Notes under the pieces: model-generated | Told to the model about the DNA's origin: nothing | What the model saw: the letters and a program-made list of their open reading frames with translations, nothing else | The model's database searches: none | Source of the DNA: Pardosa pseudoannulata | Lineage: Eukaryota; Arthropoda; Arachnida; Araneae; Lycosidae | NCBI GenBank assembly: GCA_032207245.1 | Contig: CM063500.1 | Span: 18,925,234-18,989,233, forward strand | Reading direction: 5' to 3' | Length of the DNA stretch: 64,000 bases | Position numbers and translations under genes: made by a program | In this document: positions 23,992 to 36,388 of the stretch, one piece after another | How positions within the stretch are numbered: the stretch's first letter is position 1 | Layout: each line of letters opens with the position of its first letter

Positions 23992-24395
23992 ACTAAAAAC
24001 GATACCGGAGGAACTACTTAAGGAAATTTTTGGTGTGAGATACATAAACATATTTCCCTAATTGTTCTTCGAATTTTTTTAACCTTATCTGTGAGTGTAA
24101 CAGAACACGTAATATCATTCAAAGTTCTGAAATTATTAAAAACTGGGGCAAAATGGTGCACAGCATGCTGGCGGCTAAAATTAGGACCACATAGGAAGAT
24201 TTGACAACAGGTCAACAGGTGATTACTCCCTGGGCCAAGCCCTCTAGTTCTGAGTTTTTCTATTATTGGTAATGCATCCATATATGAATACTTTGTTGGC
24301 AATAACATTAAAAATGCTGGCGGCTAAAAGGTTATTAACCAACGTATAACCAAGCATAATGTTTGAAAAAAATGGTGGCTAATTTTAATTTGCAC

Positions 24396-24838
24396 CAGGG
24401 GCGGACTAAAGCCTAGGCAACCTAGGCACGTGCCTAGGACCCGAAAATTGAGTTTTTAATTTTTATTTTTATTTAACAGAATAAGGTGATAGTCATAATT
24501 ATTGTTGAAACGTATCCAAATTGTGCCGAATCGTTGATTGATAAAGTCGACAAGTGTGGACGAGCGTTCTCGTGTTTATACATCCAGGCCCGCTAGTTGA
24601 TGTGTGTAAATACCATCGAGCATCGCGCTTATCAAAGCTATTAACAATAAATTCAAAACAATTTTTAATGATAGTGATGTTAGTGACTCTTCAATGGAAG
24701 AATTAGTATGGTATAAACAAGATTTAAACGTAGCAGAACTGAAAAATAAAATATTACAATTTAAGACTTTTATAAGAAAATATTATTTCGCATGTACCCA
24801 TGTGGTTACAGGAAAATAATGTTATTACAACATTCCCT
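24396..24838 (+). mobile_element. hAT element, 5' part only (duplication copy 1)
   Basis: Begins CAGGGGCGGACTAAAGCC, identical to the complete copy at 27938, after atttgcac-like sequence. It is cut at 24838 by the segmental duplication joint. Confidence 0.8.
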
Positions 24839-25739
24839 TATCAATTTATCACATTATAAGTAGATGAAAATAACATTTTTTTCTAGCGTTCTAGCGTTAA
24901 AATGTTCGAAATCCAACCCTTCCCCCCTTTCTGTACTTTTATGCCATTATTTCATGCCCTATTTTCCCCGGTTAGGAGCAGGCAATTAAAATTATCAATT
25001 TATCACATTATAAGTAGATGAAAATAACATTTTTTTCTAGCTATATCTATGTATGTATGTATGTATATGTGTAGGTGTGTATGTATGTATGTGTGTATGG
25101 GTGTGCGTGTGTGTATATATGTGTATATGTGTGTAATAGAACTCCTAAACGGCTGCACTGATTTTGATGAAATTTTGTGTATGTATTTAAGTTGTTTCGA
25201 TAATAATTTAGATTCACAATTTAATCCAATGCAAAATGTTTTCTTATTAAAAAATCCAGAGTTGTCGGTCTTATTGAATTTATTAATAATTCCGACTTGA
25301 AACCTTTCACTGCCAACGTGTTTATGGCTCAATGGTCAACGCATCGGGCTTCAGTACGAGATGTCCCAGGATCAGATATCTGTATAGGCGATGTATGGGA
25401 ATTTTAATTTTTTCAAATTACGTTTATGCTTGAATATTGTGGATTGTAGAACCAATTACCGATCTTAGACAGTCATCCGCCCACGTGCAATTAAAAATTA
25501 CAAACTTTATGCTTGGTTATACGTTGGTTAATAACCATTTCCCCACGCTTGAATTTGGCTTAAATTGAAAAGGAAACTACAACTAAAAGAGAAATCACTC
25601 CAGAATTTCGAATAAATTCCCGATTAAAAGACCAAAAATCTGACAACAAATATTTTCTCTGAGATGTTTTTATCACAATTATTAATCCTGTAATAGATAG
25701 ACTTGCGCAGTGATTTCAACAAATTTCTTCAATTTCCGT

Positions 25740-27440
25740 TATTTTTAAGTGTTATTATAACTTATTGTATTGGGTAAAGAAGATCAATTGAATTGGATTG
25801 ATATTATTGTATTGGATAAAAAGTATTCAATCAATTTCTTCAATTCGCACTATTTTTAAATTTTATTAGAATTTATTGTACTGAATACAGAAGATCAGTT
25901 GAACTGGATTGAAATTATTGTATTAGATACAGAAGATCAGTTGAATTGGATTGAAATTATTGTATTGGATAAAGAAGAATCAATCAGTTTCTTCACTTTC
26001 CATTACTTTTAAGTTTTACCAGAATGTATTGTGTTGAATAAAGAAGATCAATTAAATTGAATTGAAATGATTGTATTGGAAAAAGAAGATTCAATCCATT
26101 TCTTCAATTCCATTATTTTTGAGTTTTATTAGAATTTATTGTATTGGATAAAGAAGATCAATTGAATTGGATTGAAATTATTGTATTGGATAAAGAAGAT
26201 CAATTGAATTGGATTGAAATTATTGTATTGGATAAAGAAGATCAATTGAACTAAATTTAAATTATTGTATTGGAAAAAGAAGATTCAATCAATTTCTTCA
26301 ATTCCCATTATTTTTAAGTTTTATTAGAATTTATTGTATTGGATAAAAAAGATCAATTGAATTGGATTGAAATTATTGTATTGGAGAATGAAGATTCAAT
26401 CCATTTCTTCAAATCCATTATTTTTATTTTTATTAGAATGTTTTATACTGGATAAAGAAGACCAATTGAATGGAATTGAAATTATTGTATTGGATAAAGA
26501 AGATTCAATCAATTTCTTCAATTCCCATTATTTTTAAGTTTTATTACAATTTATTGTATTGGATAAAGAAGATCAATTGAATTGAATTGAAATTATTGTA
26601 TTGATAACGAAGATACAATCAGTTTCTTCAGTTTCCATTATTTTTTAGTTTTATTAGAATGTATTATACTGGATAAAGAAGATCAATTGAATTGGATTGA
26701 AATTATTATATTGGATAAAGGAGATTCAATCAATTTCTTCAATTCCCATTATTTTTAAGTTTTTTTAAGAATTCATTCTAATTAGATAAAGAAGATCAAT
26801 TGAATTGGATCGGAATTATTGTATTAGATAACGAAGATTCAATTAGTTTCTTCACTTTCCATTATTTTTAAGTTTTATCAGAATTTATTGAATCGGATAA
26901 AGAAGATCAATTCAATTGGATTGAAATTATTGTATTGGATAACAAAGATTCAATCAGTTTCTTCACTTTCCATTATTTTTAAGTTTTATTAGAATTTATT
27001 GTGTTGAATAAAGAAGACCAATTGAATGGAATTGAAATTATTGTATTGGATAAAGAAGATTCAATCAATTTCTTCAATTCGCATTATTTTTAAATTTTAT
27101 TACAATTTATTGTATTGGATAAAGAAGATCAATTGAATTGGATCGGAATTATTGTATTAGATAACGAAGATTCAATTAGTTTCTTCACTTTCCATTATTT
27201 TTAAGTTTTATTAGAATTTATTGTATTATATAAAGAAGATTCAATTGAATTTGATAAAAAAATATTCAATTAATTTCTTCACTTTCCGTTATTTTTTAAG
27301 TTTATTAGAATATATTCTATTGGATAAAAATGATCAATTGAATTGGATTGAAACTATTGTATTGGATAAAGATGATTCAATCAATTTCTTCAATTTTCAT
27401 TATTTTTAAGCTTTATTAGAATTTATTGTGTTGGATAAAG
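25740..27440 (+). repeat. 111-bp satellite array, unit 2 (expanded)
   Basis: Same unit as at 22790, about 15 copies, with some half-unit steps (26150-26270). It is about 0.6 kb longer than the unit 1 array, so copy number changed after the duplication. Confidence 0.9.
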
Positions 27441-27547
27441 AAGATATAGTTCCAAAGCCACAATTATTTCTAGAGAAATATAAAAGTGAAGTAGGGGACG
27501 AAATTGAAGAAGTAATACTGAAGAAGTGTATTTACAAATCGTTTTAA
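27221..27547 (+). pseudogene. Satellite-encoded repeat frame with a protein-like tail, unit 2
   Basis: The duplicate of the frame at 23671, with the same single TAA (27407-27409), the same tail (DIVPKPQLFLEKYKSEVGDE and on) and the stop at 27545-27547. The tail is unchanged between units apart from E/D at the join. That could mean youth or constraint. Confidence 0.35.
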
Positions 27548-27937
27548 ACTAAAAACGATACCGGAGGAACTACTTAAGGAAATTTTTGGTGTGAGATACA
27601 TAAACATATTTCCCTAATTGTTCTTCGAATTTTTTTAACCTTATCTGTGAGTGTAACAGAACACGTAATATCATTCAAAGTTCTGAAATTATTAAAAACT
27701 GGGGCAAAATGGTGCACAGCATGCTGGCGGCTAAAATTAGGACCACATAGGAAGATTTGACAACAGTACTCCCTGGGCCAAGACCTCTAGTACTGAGTTT
27801 GCTATTATTGGTAATGCATCCATATATGAATACTTTGTTGGCAATAACATTAAAAATGCTGGCGGCTAAAAGGTTATTAACCAACGTATAACCAAGCATA
27901 ATGTTTGAAAAAAATGGTGGCTAATTTTAATTTGCAC

Positions 27938-28885
27938 CAGGGGCGGACTAAAGCCTAGGCAACCTAGGCACGTGCCTAGGACCCGAAAATTGAGGTTTTA
28001 ATTTTTATTTTTATTTAACAGAATAAGGTGATAGTCATAATCATTGATGAAACGTATCCAAATTATGCCGAATCGTTGATTGATAAAGTCGACAAGTGTG
28101 GACGAGCATTCTCGTGCTTATGCATCCATGCCCGCTAGTTGATGTGTGTAAATATGATCGAACCTCGCGCTTATCAAAACTATTAACAATAAATTCAAAA
28201 CAATTTTTCATGATAGTGAAGTTAGTGACTCTTCAATATATGAATTAAAATGTTATGAGCAAGATTTAAACCTAGCAGAACTGGAAAATAAAGTATTACA
28301 ATTTAAGACTTGTATAAGTAAAGGAAATATTATTTCGCCTGTACCCATGTGGTTATTTATTCAGGAAAATAATGTTATTACAACATTCCCTAATTTAAAC
28401 ATAATTCTGAGAATTTATTTAACCCTTCCAATAAGAAATGCAAGCAGTAAAAGATCATTCTCAGTAATGACCAGAATAAAACATTTTTTAACATTCCCAT
28501 TAAGCCAACAAAAATTAAATAGTTTATCATTACTTTATATATAAAAAGAATTATTAAATAACTATTAATTATGACAAACTAATTGACGAGTTTTCAGAAT
28601 TAAAAGTGAGAAAAAAGGCACTATAACTAATCAATCTGGATGTATTTGTTTAGGTATTATTGTTTGTTTTATAAATTATGTTTATGTTTGTTTATTTTAA
28701 TAAATTATATTTATTTAATTTTTGTACATGTATATCATTTTTTTTCCTTGGAATCCAATAATTAAATAGAACATAATATATGCTTTAAAACCAAACTACC
28801 AAACGCAAAGCATGTGTCATAACTGAAAAATAGGCCCGGAATTAGAATGTTGCCTTTTGCCTGCTTTAGCCTTAATCCGCTACTG
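27938..28885 (+). mobile_element. hAT transposon, internally deleted, with 8-bp target duplication
   Basis: Ends CAGGGGCGGACTAAAGCC and, inverted, CAGTAGCGGATTAAGGC. Flanks atttgcac (27930-27937) and atttgtac (28886-28893) form the 8-bp duplication typical of hAT, with one change. It is 948 bp long, and a transposase C-terminus remains inside. Confidence 0.88.
28347..28544 (+). pseudogene. hAT transposase, C-terminal dimerisation remnant
   Basis: The frame carries LTLPIRNASSKRSFSVMTRI then KHFLTFPLSQQKLNSLSLLYI. This matches the hATC motif (LP-SNA-AERSFS-LKRIK...RLN-LALL). The N-terminal zinc finger and catalytic acidic residues are missing, so it is inactive. It lies within the hAT element of 27938-28885 in the same orientation. 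Confidence 0.8.
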
Positions 28886-29089
28886 ATTTGTACACTGGAA
28901 GCAGACTGTCTAGAATCGGTATTGTATCTAAGATTCACGTATACTTGAAACAATTAAAGGGACTACTAGTATTCCACTTCAGCTATTGAAAGTTGATTCT
29001 AGGTCCTGCTCCGTAGGCTGAATCGCCAGTTAGTAAGATGTTTAATACCTTATGCAGTGTCCTTTCTTTAATAATACAATACATAGAAA

Positions 29090-30490
29090 AAAATGCAGAT
29101 CTTAAAATTGGGGTCAAAGATTTTATTAAGCCCTATTTAAATTATTTAAGAAAAATTAAGAAGTGTATAAAAAATGTAAGAATAAAAATAAAATACAGAG
29201 TTACACGATGCAGTACAGTACGTATATTAAATGATTACGAATATGAAGTTACACGGTGCAAAAACAAATTAAAAAAGTAAATACAACATTAAGTAATTTA
29301 AAGTTAAAATAAAAATATTTACAACAAAACATTAAAGAATTAAATTTAACATCAAAATTTCAGCTTAAAATTGGAGAGAAGAAAAGCTTAGATGAGCTTC
29401 GGTGGCGCCATCTGTTGCATAAGTGCGAAGAGTATAATACACTTTTCTAACGTAATCAAGGAATTTTCTGGTTTTAAAGTGAACAAAGTTTCACTAAAAT
29501 AATTTAAATGAAAAAATCCTAAAAGAAATTTAAATACTATTGGTTTTATTTTTTGTAGACAATTTTATTTTGAATTTTGCTAATATATTAGTCATCTCCT
29601 GTCTCGCAGTTACTCTGAAAACCCACGTATATGTGTGTTGGAACCAAGTAAGTCAATGCAGAAAATACTGAAATGCGTTGCAATGACAGTTTGTTAAAGA
29701 GAAGGACATTTTAAATCTGCGACCATTTTACGTATTAGAAAACTGTAAATAGTATGCAATTCCACAATATGCCTGAAACAACTACATAGACTAGTTATAT
29801 TCCAAAAACTGGGATAAAAAATTTTACCAGGCCCTAATCAGATTAATTAAAAAAAATCAAGAAATGTGTGAAATAAATTTAAGAATTAAAATAAAATACA
29901 GTCAATCGATGCAGTACAGTAAATATGTTAAATAATAAAGAATATGAAATTACATGGTGCAAGAACAAATTAAAAAGGTAAATACAACATTAAGTAATTT
30001 AAAGTTAAAATAAAAAAAAATATTTACAACATGATACGAAACAATAAAGAATTAAATTTAACATCAAAATTTCAGCTTGAAATTGGAGAGGAGAAAAGTG
30101 CTTCAGATTTCGTGGCGCCATCTATTGCATAAGTGCGAAGTGTATAATACACTTTTCTAAAATAATCAGGAAATTTTCTGATTTTAAAAGTAACAAAGTT
30201 TCACTAAAATAATTTAACTGTAAAAATCCTAAGAGAAAATTAAATACTATTGGTTTTATTTTCTTGTAGACAATTTTATTTTAAATTTTGAAGAGTTTCT
30301 AAAATATTAGTCACCTTCTGTCTTGCAGTTACTCTGAAAAGCCATGTATATGTGTGTTGGGACGAAGTAAGTCAGTGCAGAAAATACTGAAATGCGTTTC
30401 ACTGATGGTTTATTTAAGAGAAGAACATTTTAAATGTGTGAACATTTTACGTATTAAAAAACTTCAAATAATTAAAGTTATAATATCAAT
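29090..30490. repeat. Tandem duplication, period about 0.7 kb
   Basis: Two diverged units share gcgccatct(g/a)ttgcata (29405 and 30115), cactattttggttttatttt-type blocks and tatatgtgtgttgga. No coding frame is conserved between them. The short stretch before it (28894-29089) shows nothing further. Confidence 0.75.
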
Positions 30491-30684
30491 TTCCATATAA
30501 GGGAATCTATAATTTAAAATTTCGTTATCTCCAGCCTACATGAAATAATTTTGTTCCCCCAATAAGCACCGGCAAACCCTTAATGATTTTTTGATCAAGA
30601 GAGTTCTCTCCCTTTTACTTGAGAAGAAAAAAAATCAATCTTTTTTAATTCTGCACGTATAGCGTTTTTTGGAAATGTAAGAAT

Positions 30685-30873
30685 ATGACTTATCGTGGAA
30701 CAATTCAAGATGTTTCCTCAGTAGTGAGGGAATGCTTTAGAAAATTGACGAAGGTGGTAGAAAGAAGCCAGAAAAGTATTTTAGGGGTACTGGAGTTGGA
30801 GAAATTTTTGGATGAACAAGCGTCAGGGGGGGAAGCGGGATCTAGTAGAGAATTCCTGGGGCGCCTTAACTGA
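30685..30873 (+). CDS. Small hypothetical ORF, 62 residues
   Basis: The frame encodes a helix-rich, charged peptide (IQDVSSVVRECFRKLTKVVE, then a glycine/serine-rich tail and FLGRLN). It sits in otherwise AT-rich DNA about 0.3 kb before the promoter at 31.1 kb. Its codon texture is more protein-like than its surroundings, but it has no recognised domain, signal peptide or membrane segment. It could be a gene fragment, a retrotransposed exon or chance. Confidence 0.2.
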   Translation: MTYRGTIQDVSSVVRECFRKLTKVVERSQKSILGVLELEKFLDEQASGGEAGSSREFLGRLN

Positions 30874-31089
30874 TATCTTATCCCCTATGGTAATAAGAAA
30901 TTGTCACTTATAACTTATCTGCTCAGTTGGAATTAACTATTCTATGAGTTAATGTTCATAATTTAAAAGTTAAAAGCATTAAGAATAGGTTCCATAACAA
31001 TTAAAGCAGACCAAAATGAAGAATTTTGCTGATAAAAAGTTTACAATTACATTTACATTTAAAGATTTAATTTACATGTTTAAAAATTG

Positions 31090-31190
31090 AGGCTTACTCT
31101 GGACGTTCTGATTTGGTTCGTACGTTCGTTGTGACGTCACTTTGCGGTCAGCCACAGCCATCTATATAGAAGGCCTGCTCGCTCAAAAAA
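31090..31190 (+). promoter_or_regulatory. Compact promoter: CRE, TATA-like box and YY1-like start context
   Basis: A locally GC-richer stretch inside AT-rich DNA holds a perfect cAMP-response palindrome TGACGTCA (31132-31139), a TATA-like ctatata about 25 bp further on (31162), and a run leading into AAAAAAATGGCGGCGG. The AANATGGCGGC pattern at the start codon resembles YY1-type promoters, in which the motif overlaps the initiator. Together these support a real transcription start; no expression evidence is available here. Confidence 0.6.
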
Positions 31191-31233
31191 ATGGCGGCGG
31201 CCGAAGGCGGTTTCCCTCCTATAATACTAAATT
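31191..31233 (+). CDS. Putative first coding exon of an unrecognised gene
   Basis: The ATG is preceded by six A bases and followed by G, a strong initiation context. The exon encodes MAAAEGGFPPIILN plus one base (phase 1). It ends at a consensus donor GTAAGT (31234). Two more identical donors follow at 31245 and 31256, because an 11-bp unit (taagtaaattg) is repeated. Use of either later donor would bring TAA into frame after two more codons. I do not recognise the N-terminus. Exons at 38943 and 42269 are phase-compatible and would complete a 44-residue product. Promoter and donor are convincing; the gene's identity and the downstream joins are inference. Confidence 0.45.
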
Positions 31234-31239
31234 GTAAGT

Positions 31240-34200
31240 AAATTGTAAGTAAATTGTAAGTAAATTGTGTTATGCCTTTTAGTACTTATCAAAATATTTT
31301 TTCAAAAAATAAACTAAGTATATTCAATTATTTCATTAACTTGAATATTTATAAGTAGAAAATTATTTTGCTATAGATTTTATTTGTGTGTCAATTTATA
31401 TTTAAATTTTAGTTACCAAAATAACTTCATACACTACACGAGAACAGATACGATACATAGATAAAATTTTAAGCAAAGAAATTACATTTGCAAAAAATTA
31501 CACAACTTTTTACTTACCTTTTATTAAATGGTCCCTTACATTTTATGGTTACTTACATTTTATTAAATAATCTTTATTCATAAAATATGATACTTTACGG
31601 ATCACATTAAAGTTAAAATAAATAAAATCCTTAAGGATTATATTAAAGGTAATGTTAAAAAACACTGCCTTAGTATAAAATCATAGAACAATTTATCATT
31701 GACAAATTTCACAAACTCATGCAAAAATATTATGCTGAGGCAAAATTTTTACAGTTTTATTTACGTATAATATCTGATTCTGATTTGTACTACATAAACA
31801 ATGAAACATAATTCAATAGTATACAGAAAAAAAAGTAAAAATGTTGTTACAAGAAATATTTAAGAATTTTTTTATTTTTCTCTTATTGGATTTTTTCCTT
31901 AACTTCTTCAATATATTTTTCAGTCACTTTTTTAGGGTAGTTATTCAGAAATATTTTATAAGTAGTTAAAATTATATTTTTGGAGTGAAGTAAACAATCA
32001 TGCAAACATAATTTAGAAGACCTATTTATATCATCTATTACATTTTTAAGATATGGTTAAGTGACTGTTATTAATAAATTGAGTTGATTATCATTTGCTA
32101 TAAAATTACTGTTATATTTTAATAAAACATTTGTAAATATCTGAATACATAAATGTAACTTTAAGTATAAATACAGTTTTTTTAAGTTCCTCTACCTAAA
32201 GCATCTATTAATTAAAATTTATTTATATAATTTTAACAGCTTGCAAATTTTATTTAGATGGGATTTTTCTACTTTTGGCTGTTAGACATAGCTATTCAAA
32301 AACTTTAAGCATGTTTATTTAATCACTTTTCTACAGGTTATATGAGAACTTACCTGTTATAAAATAGTACAGCATTGAATAAAGGTTATATTTTTATAAT
32401 AAAAATGTGTAAAAACATTGCTTCTGTCGATTACTTTAGATTAATTTTTTTTCTTACATTTATAAATTTTCTTTTGGTAGTTTAATTTTTATTACATATA
32501 TGTCTTCTTTACGCTTCGACATTCAAAATTTTAAATTGTAGAAAGTTAATATGAAAATCTGGAAAAAGAGCTCAGGACGTAAAAAATATGAAGTTGATAA
32601 ATCAGAAACAAGTTAAAGTGCAGATAACATTGATTCTACATAGAAATTTCCCAGTTGCTATTGTAGTATGGGAAAGAAGTTGTACATCAACTTTTATTAA
32701 TAAAGCCCCTTAAAAACACATTATAAATCAATGAAGTAATGAAGTAAGGATACATTAATCTTTTATTGTGATAATAATAAATAGTTTTCCTTTAGGATAA
32801 AACAGAAATTGTAATTTGTGAGTTATCAACAATAGCCAAGTTGCAATACACAGTAAAAACGAAACTTTAACATAACTTAGAATACATTTAACTTACAGAT
32901 ATTAAATGTTGTATTATATAAACTCCTTAATGAGATCTAACAATAAAATGAAACTTATTTTTAAAACGACAGTTATAATATACAATATGATACAAAGCAC
33001 ATACTAATAACAAAACATTTGAACCATTCTAAAGTGTCGAACTTAAGAATTACCATCATTTGTATGATATACTTAATTAGAAAACAGCTCATAAAATAAT
33101 AGAAGAAACAGTAGCAAAATTGCAACTTACCTTACATATAAAGGCAAGCATTATTTTTTTTTCCATAAATTTCTTTCTTTGTTTTTTTTCAAAAGAAGTA
33201 ATAGGCAAGCAATCAACAAGCATCAACAGAGTTTTGATTACATACCATTCCAGTAAATGCAAATCTGTGTAACATCTACCTATTCCCCATCTGTTATTCA
33301 TGAATAGAACTAAAACTATTGCTGCGAACTATAACTGTGAAGTAAAAAATAATTTACATTTTTATCGAAGCCGTCTAAGTTATTTATGTTAACTTTCCAG
33401 CAAGCACAGTAGCAACAACTTGTTGTAGTGCTGCCATCTATTAGATTTTGCAGGATTTATAAATTGTACGGAAAAAATAAATCTAAAATTCCTACATCAT
33501 ATTTTAAATATTCTTGATTTTCAATTGATTTTGTGCTACCATTCCAGTTTCTTGTAACTTTTTTGTTCTCTCTTATTTAAATTGAAAACACACATTTAAA
33601 TTATATTAAAACTGTAAAAGTATTAATAATATGCTAATCTATTGTATTTGCTACAGTCATCAGAAAAACATTAATTAATATATTTGACCTTGCACAGATA
33701 ACTTCATTCTACAGAATACCAATCAAATATTTTACCTGTAAATTTTTTCACCTGCGTGCAGGGGATTTGCTGCATACCAACTAATAACGGCCCTGGGTAT
33801 GACTGCAAACATAAAATCTTTTAAAATCATCAAGTGAAAATTATTAGAAGTAAAAATAATATCTATATATAGTCTCTCCACATAATTTAACAATATTGGA
33901 AATGTTGTTTATATTTTCTTTCATTTTCAATAACCATACTTTAATAATAATTCATTCATAATAAAAGCATTTCTAAATTTGAATTAATCAAGTTTTATTT
34001 TTTGGAGTTTAGATTTGGATATTTTTAAAAAGAATATAGTATTATACTATTTATCATAAGTGTACTGAAGAGTTGTTATATCCATTATTTAAAGTTTGTA
34101 AATGGATGATAATATGACTAATGTTTTGAATAGTAATTGCATTGATCTGTTCATCCAAGCATTGACCCAGCCAGCATATTCTCCAAGTAGCTCTTACTTA

Positions 34201-34394
34201 ATGTTTTTAGAGTATTGGTTTAATCTAATTTTAAATATTTTGATTCTTGCAGAACGGAATTTTATAATGATGGATATTGCCATTAATGGGTTTATTTTCT
34301 TCTTTAAAAACAAAATTTTTATGGGTTCTTTGTCATCCAATTCTAACAATTTTATTTGTCTACTAAGAATAGAAATGATTAATTTCTAATAATT
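31240..34394. other. AT-rich DNA, intron 1 of the putative gene
   Basis: No exon with good splice signals and no element ends recognised. If the exons at 31191 and 38943 belong together, the intron spans 7.7 kb and contains the satellite and transposons listed below. Confidence 0.35.
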
Positions 34395-34935
34395 TCAATC
34401 CAATTCAATTGATCTTCTTTATGCAATAAAATATATTCTAATAAAACTTAAAAATAATGTAAAGTGAAAAACTGATTGAATCTTCGTTATACAAAAAACC
34501 ATTTCACTCCAATTCAATTGATCTTCTTTTTCCAATACAATAAATTGTAATAAAACTTAAAAGTAATGGAAAGTGAAAAAACTGATTGAATCTTCTTTAT
34601 CCAATTCAATTGATCTTCTTTATCCAATACAATAAATTCTAATAAAACTTAAAAATAATGAAAATTGAAGAAACTGATTGAATCTTTGTTATTCAATACA
34701 ATAATTTCCATCCAATTCAAATGATCTTCTTTATCCAATACAATAAATTCTAATAAAACTTAAAAATAATGGAAAGTGAAGAAAATTATTGAATCTTCGT
34801 TATCCAATATAACAATTTCAATCCAATTCAATTGATCTTCTTTTTCCAATACAATAAATTCTAATAAAACTTTAAAATAATGGAAAGTGAAGAAACTGAT
34901 TGAATCTTCTTTTATCCAATACAATAATTTTTCAA
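34395..34935 (-). repeat. 111-bp satellite array, inverted third locus
   Basis: Reverse complement of the unit at 22790 (ccaattcaattgatcttctt and tccaatacaataaattctaa), about five units, lying 7 kb from unit 2 in the opposite direction. Confidence 0.88.
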
Positions 34936-35454
34936 CACCAATGTTTAATATTCATTAATCCAAGGATAAAAATTGCCATCATGTTCTTAACAGAACTTTA
35001 TTTCTTTATGTAGTTTCCTCAAATGGTAAATTCTTTGACTTAAGTTTCAACCTTAATTTTGTAGAATGAAACTTTTTAATAAGAAGGATGTTGGAATTAG
35101 TAGACTTAATTCCCCATTTAAAATCAAAATTTTTGATTCTTTATCATCTAATTGCAAAAATTTATTAGTATGTAAAGAATGATAATGTAACTAATTTTCC
35201 AAGCAGTAATTGTTCAGGATATATTCACCGAAGCACAAAAAATACAACTAAACTTTACAAATAGCAATTTCTTATTTTTTTTTCAAAGTAGATTAATCTA
35301 AGTTAAAATATTTTAAATTACGTTCGAGTTATAGTTTTGTAAAATAGAAAGTTTCTAATGGGAGGAATGTTGGCACTATTCAGCTCATATTTTACTTTAA
35401 AAACAAAAAGCTTTTTGTTATTTTTATAAAATTTACACAATTTAAAAACTTTAA

Positions 35455-36388
35455 GGTATTGTCTACATTAAAAACGCCATTTTTGCCAAAAGTCATAATT
35501 TTTTTTTTATTTCTCTATTGTAAAATTTCAACTTTTAGGCTTCTAAGTCTGTTTTTGTTTTGTCTCTACGGCATTTTAAAGGAAAGTTAAAGATGTTTAA
35601 ACATCAGTGACAGCTGTCAAAACAAAACGGAAGTAGCGACTTGGGAACCGGAAGTTGTTAATTTAAAGCCTTTAGAGAATTTTTTGGAAAAAACTTTGTA
35701 AATTTTCATGAAGATTGATTTAAACATTTTTTTAGCATTTTTAATAACTAGCAACTTGGCAATTAGAAAGTTTTGAAGCAAGAAAGTGTGGGGAATTTTA
35801 AACATATATTTTAATTTTTTAATAGTTAAAGTCGCTTTCATAAACTTTAAATGCATTTTTCTCAGAACGGTATTTTTAATAAAATATTGAAACTTGAAAT
35901 GTGATTTCTCAAAAAGTTCTTAAAATATGTTGTTGAAAATTATTATGAATGCTTTTGATAGTATTTACTAGTGAATAACCTAAAAGCTTTAAATTTGGAT
36001 AATTTTTAATGATGTTACACTCATAGTTAGACATAAAGGTAATGAACATTCGTTAAAAATTCAATGTGTATGATTTTGAAGGACCAAAAAATTTTTTTTA
36101 ATGTAAATTAAGCAAATATTTTAGGTAATTCACTAGTCCAGTGTATAAGAAATGTGTTGTGTCAAAAAATATTGAAATAATTTAATTTATTAAAAATTAG
36201 ACCTTTTGAAAAAACACGACTTTTTACTAAATTTTCTTCATTTATTAGAAATTTTATAAAAACTTCTCCAGGAATAATTTTTTTAAGTGCAATTCTCTAT
36301 GATAGTATAAAAAATAAATCTAAGAATGTAGAAACATGAACTAGTTTCTATGTTTAAAAAAAAAGTTCTCCGAATGTAGACGGATACC
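35455..36388. mobile_element. TTAA-targeting inverted-repeat element (Kolobok-like)
   Basis: Flanked by TTAA on both sides (35451-35454 and 36389-36392). The ends read GGTATTGTCTACATT and, inverted, GGTATCCGTCTACATT. 934 bp without a transposase. TTAA with GG ends fits Kolobok better than piggyBac (CC ends); this assignment is inference. Confidence 0.7.

Larger units (their letters stand above)
21819..28382. repeat. Tandem segmental duplication, two units (about 3.0 and 3.5 kb)
   Basis: Unit 1 covers about 21819-24838 and unit 2 about 24839-28382. Both contain in order a Helitron-derived block, a TATG microsatellite, a block of about 0.55 kb, a 111-bp satellite array, a conserved 0.5-kb block, and the start of a hAT element. 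The joint lies inside the hAT (acattccctta|tcaatttatcac). Unit 2 is longer because its satellite array has more copies. Confidence 0.88.

Noticed and set aside
24018..24308. 96-codon minus-strand frame (repeated at 27675-27899) as a gene
   Set aside because: Not preserved between the two duplication units, no domain recognised, and it ends shortly before the hAT element.
34102..34389. 95-codon plus-strand frame in the putative intron
   Set aside because: Low-complexity, hydrophobic AT-rich translation bordering the satellite, without splice or start support.
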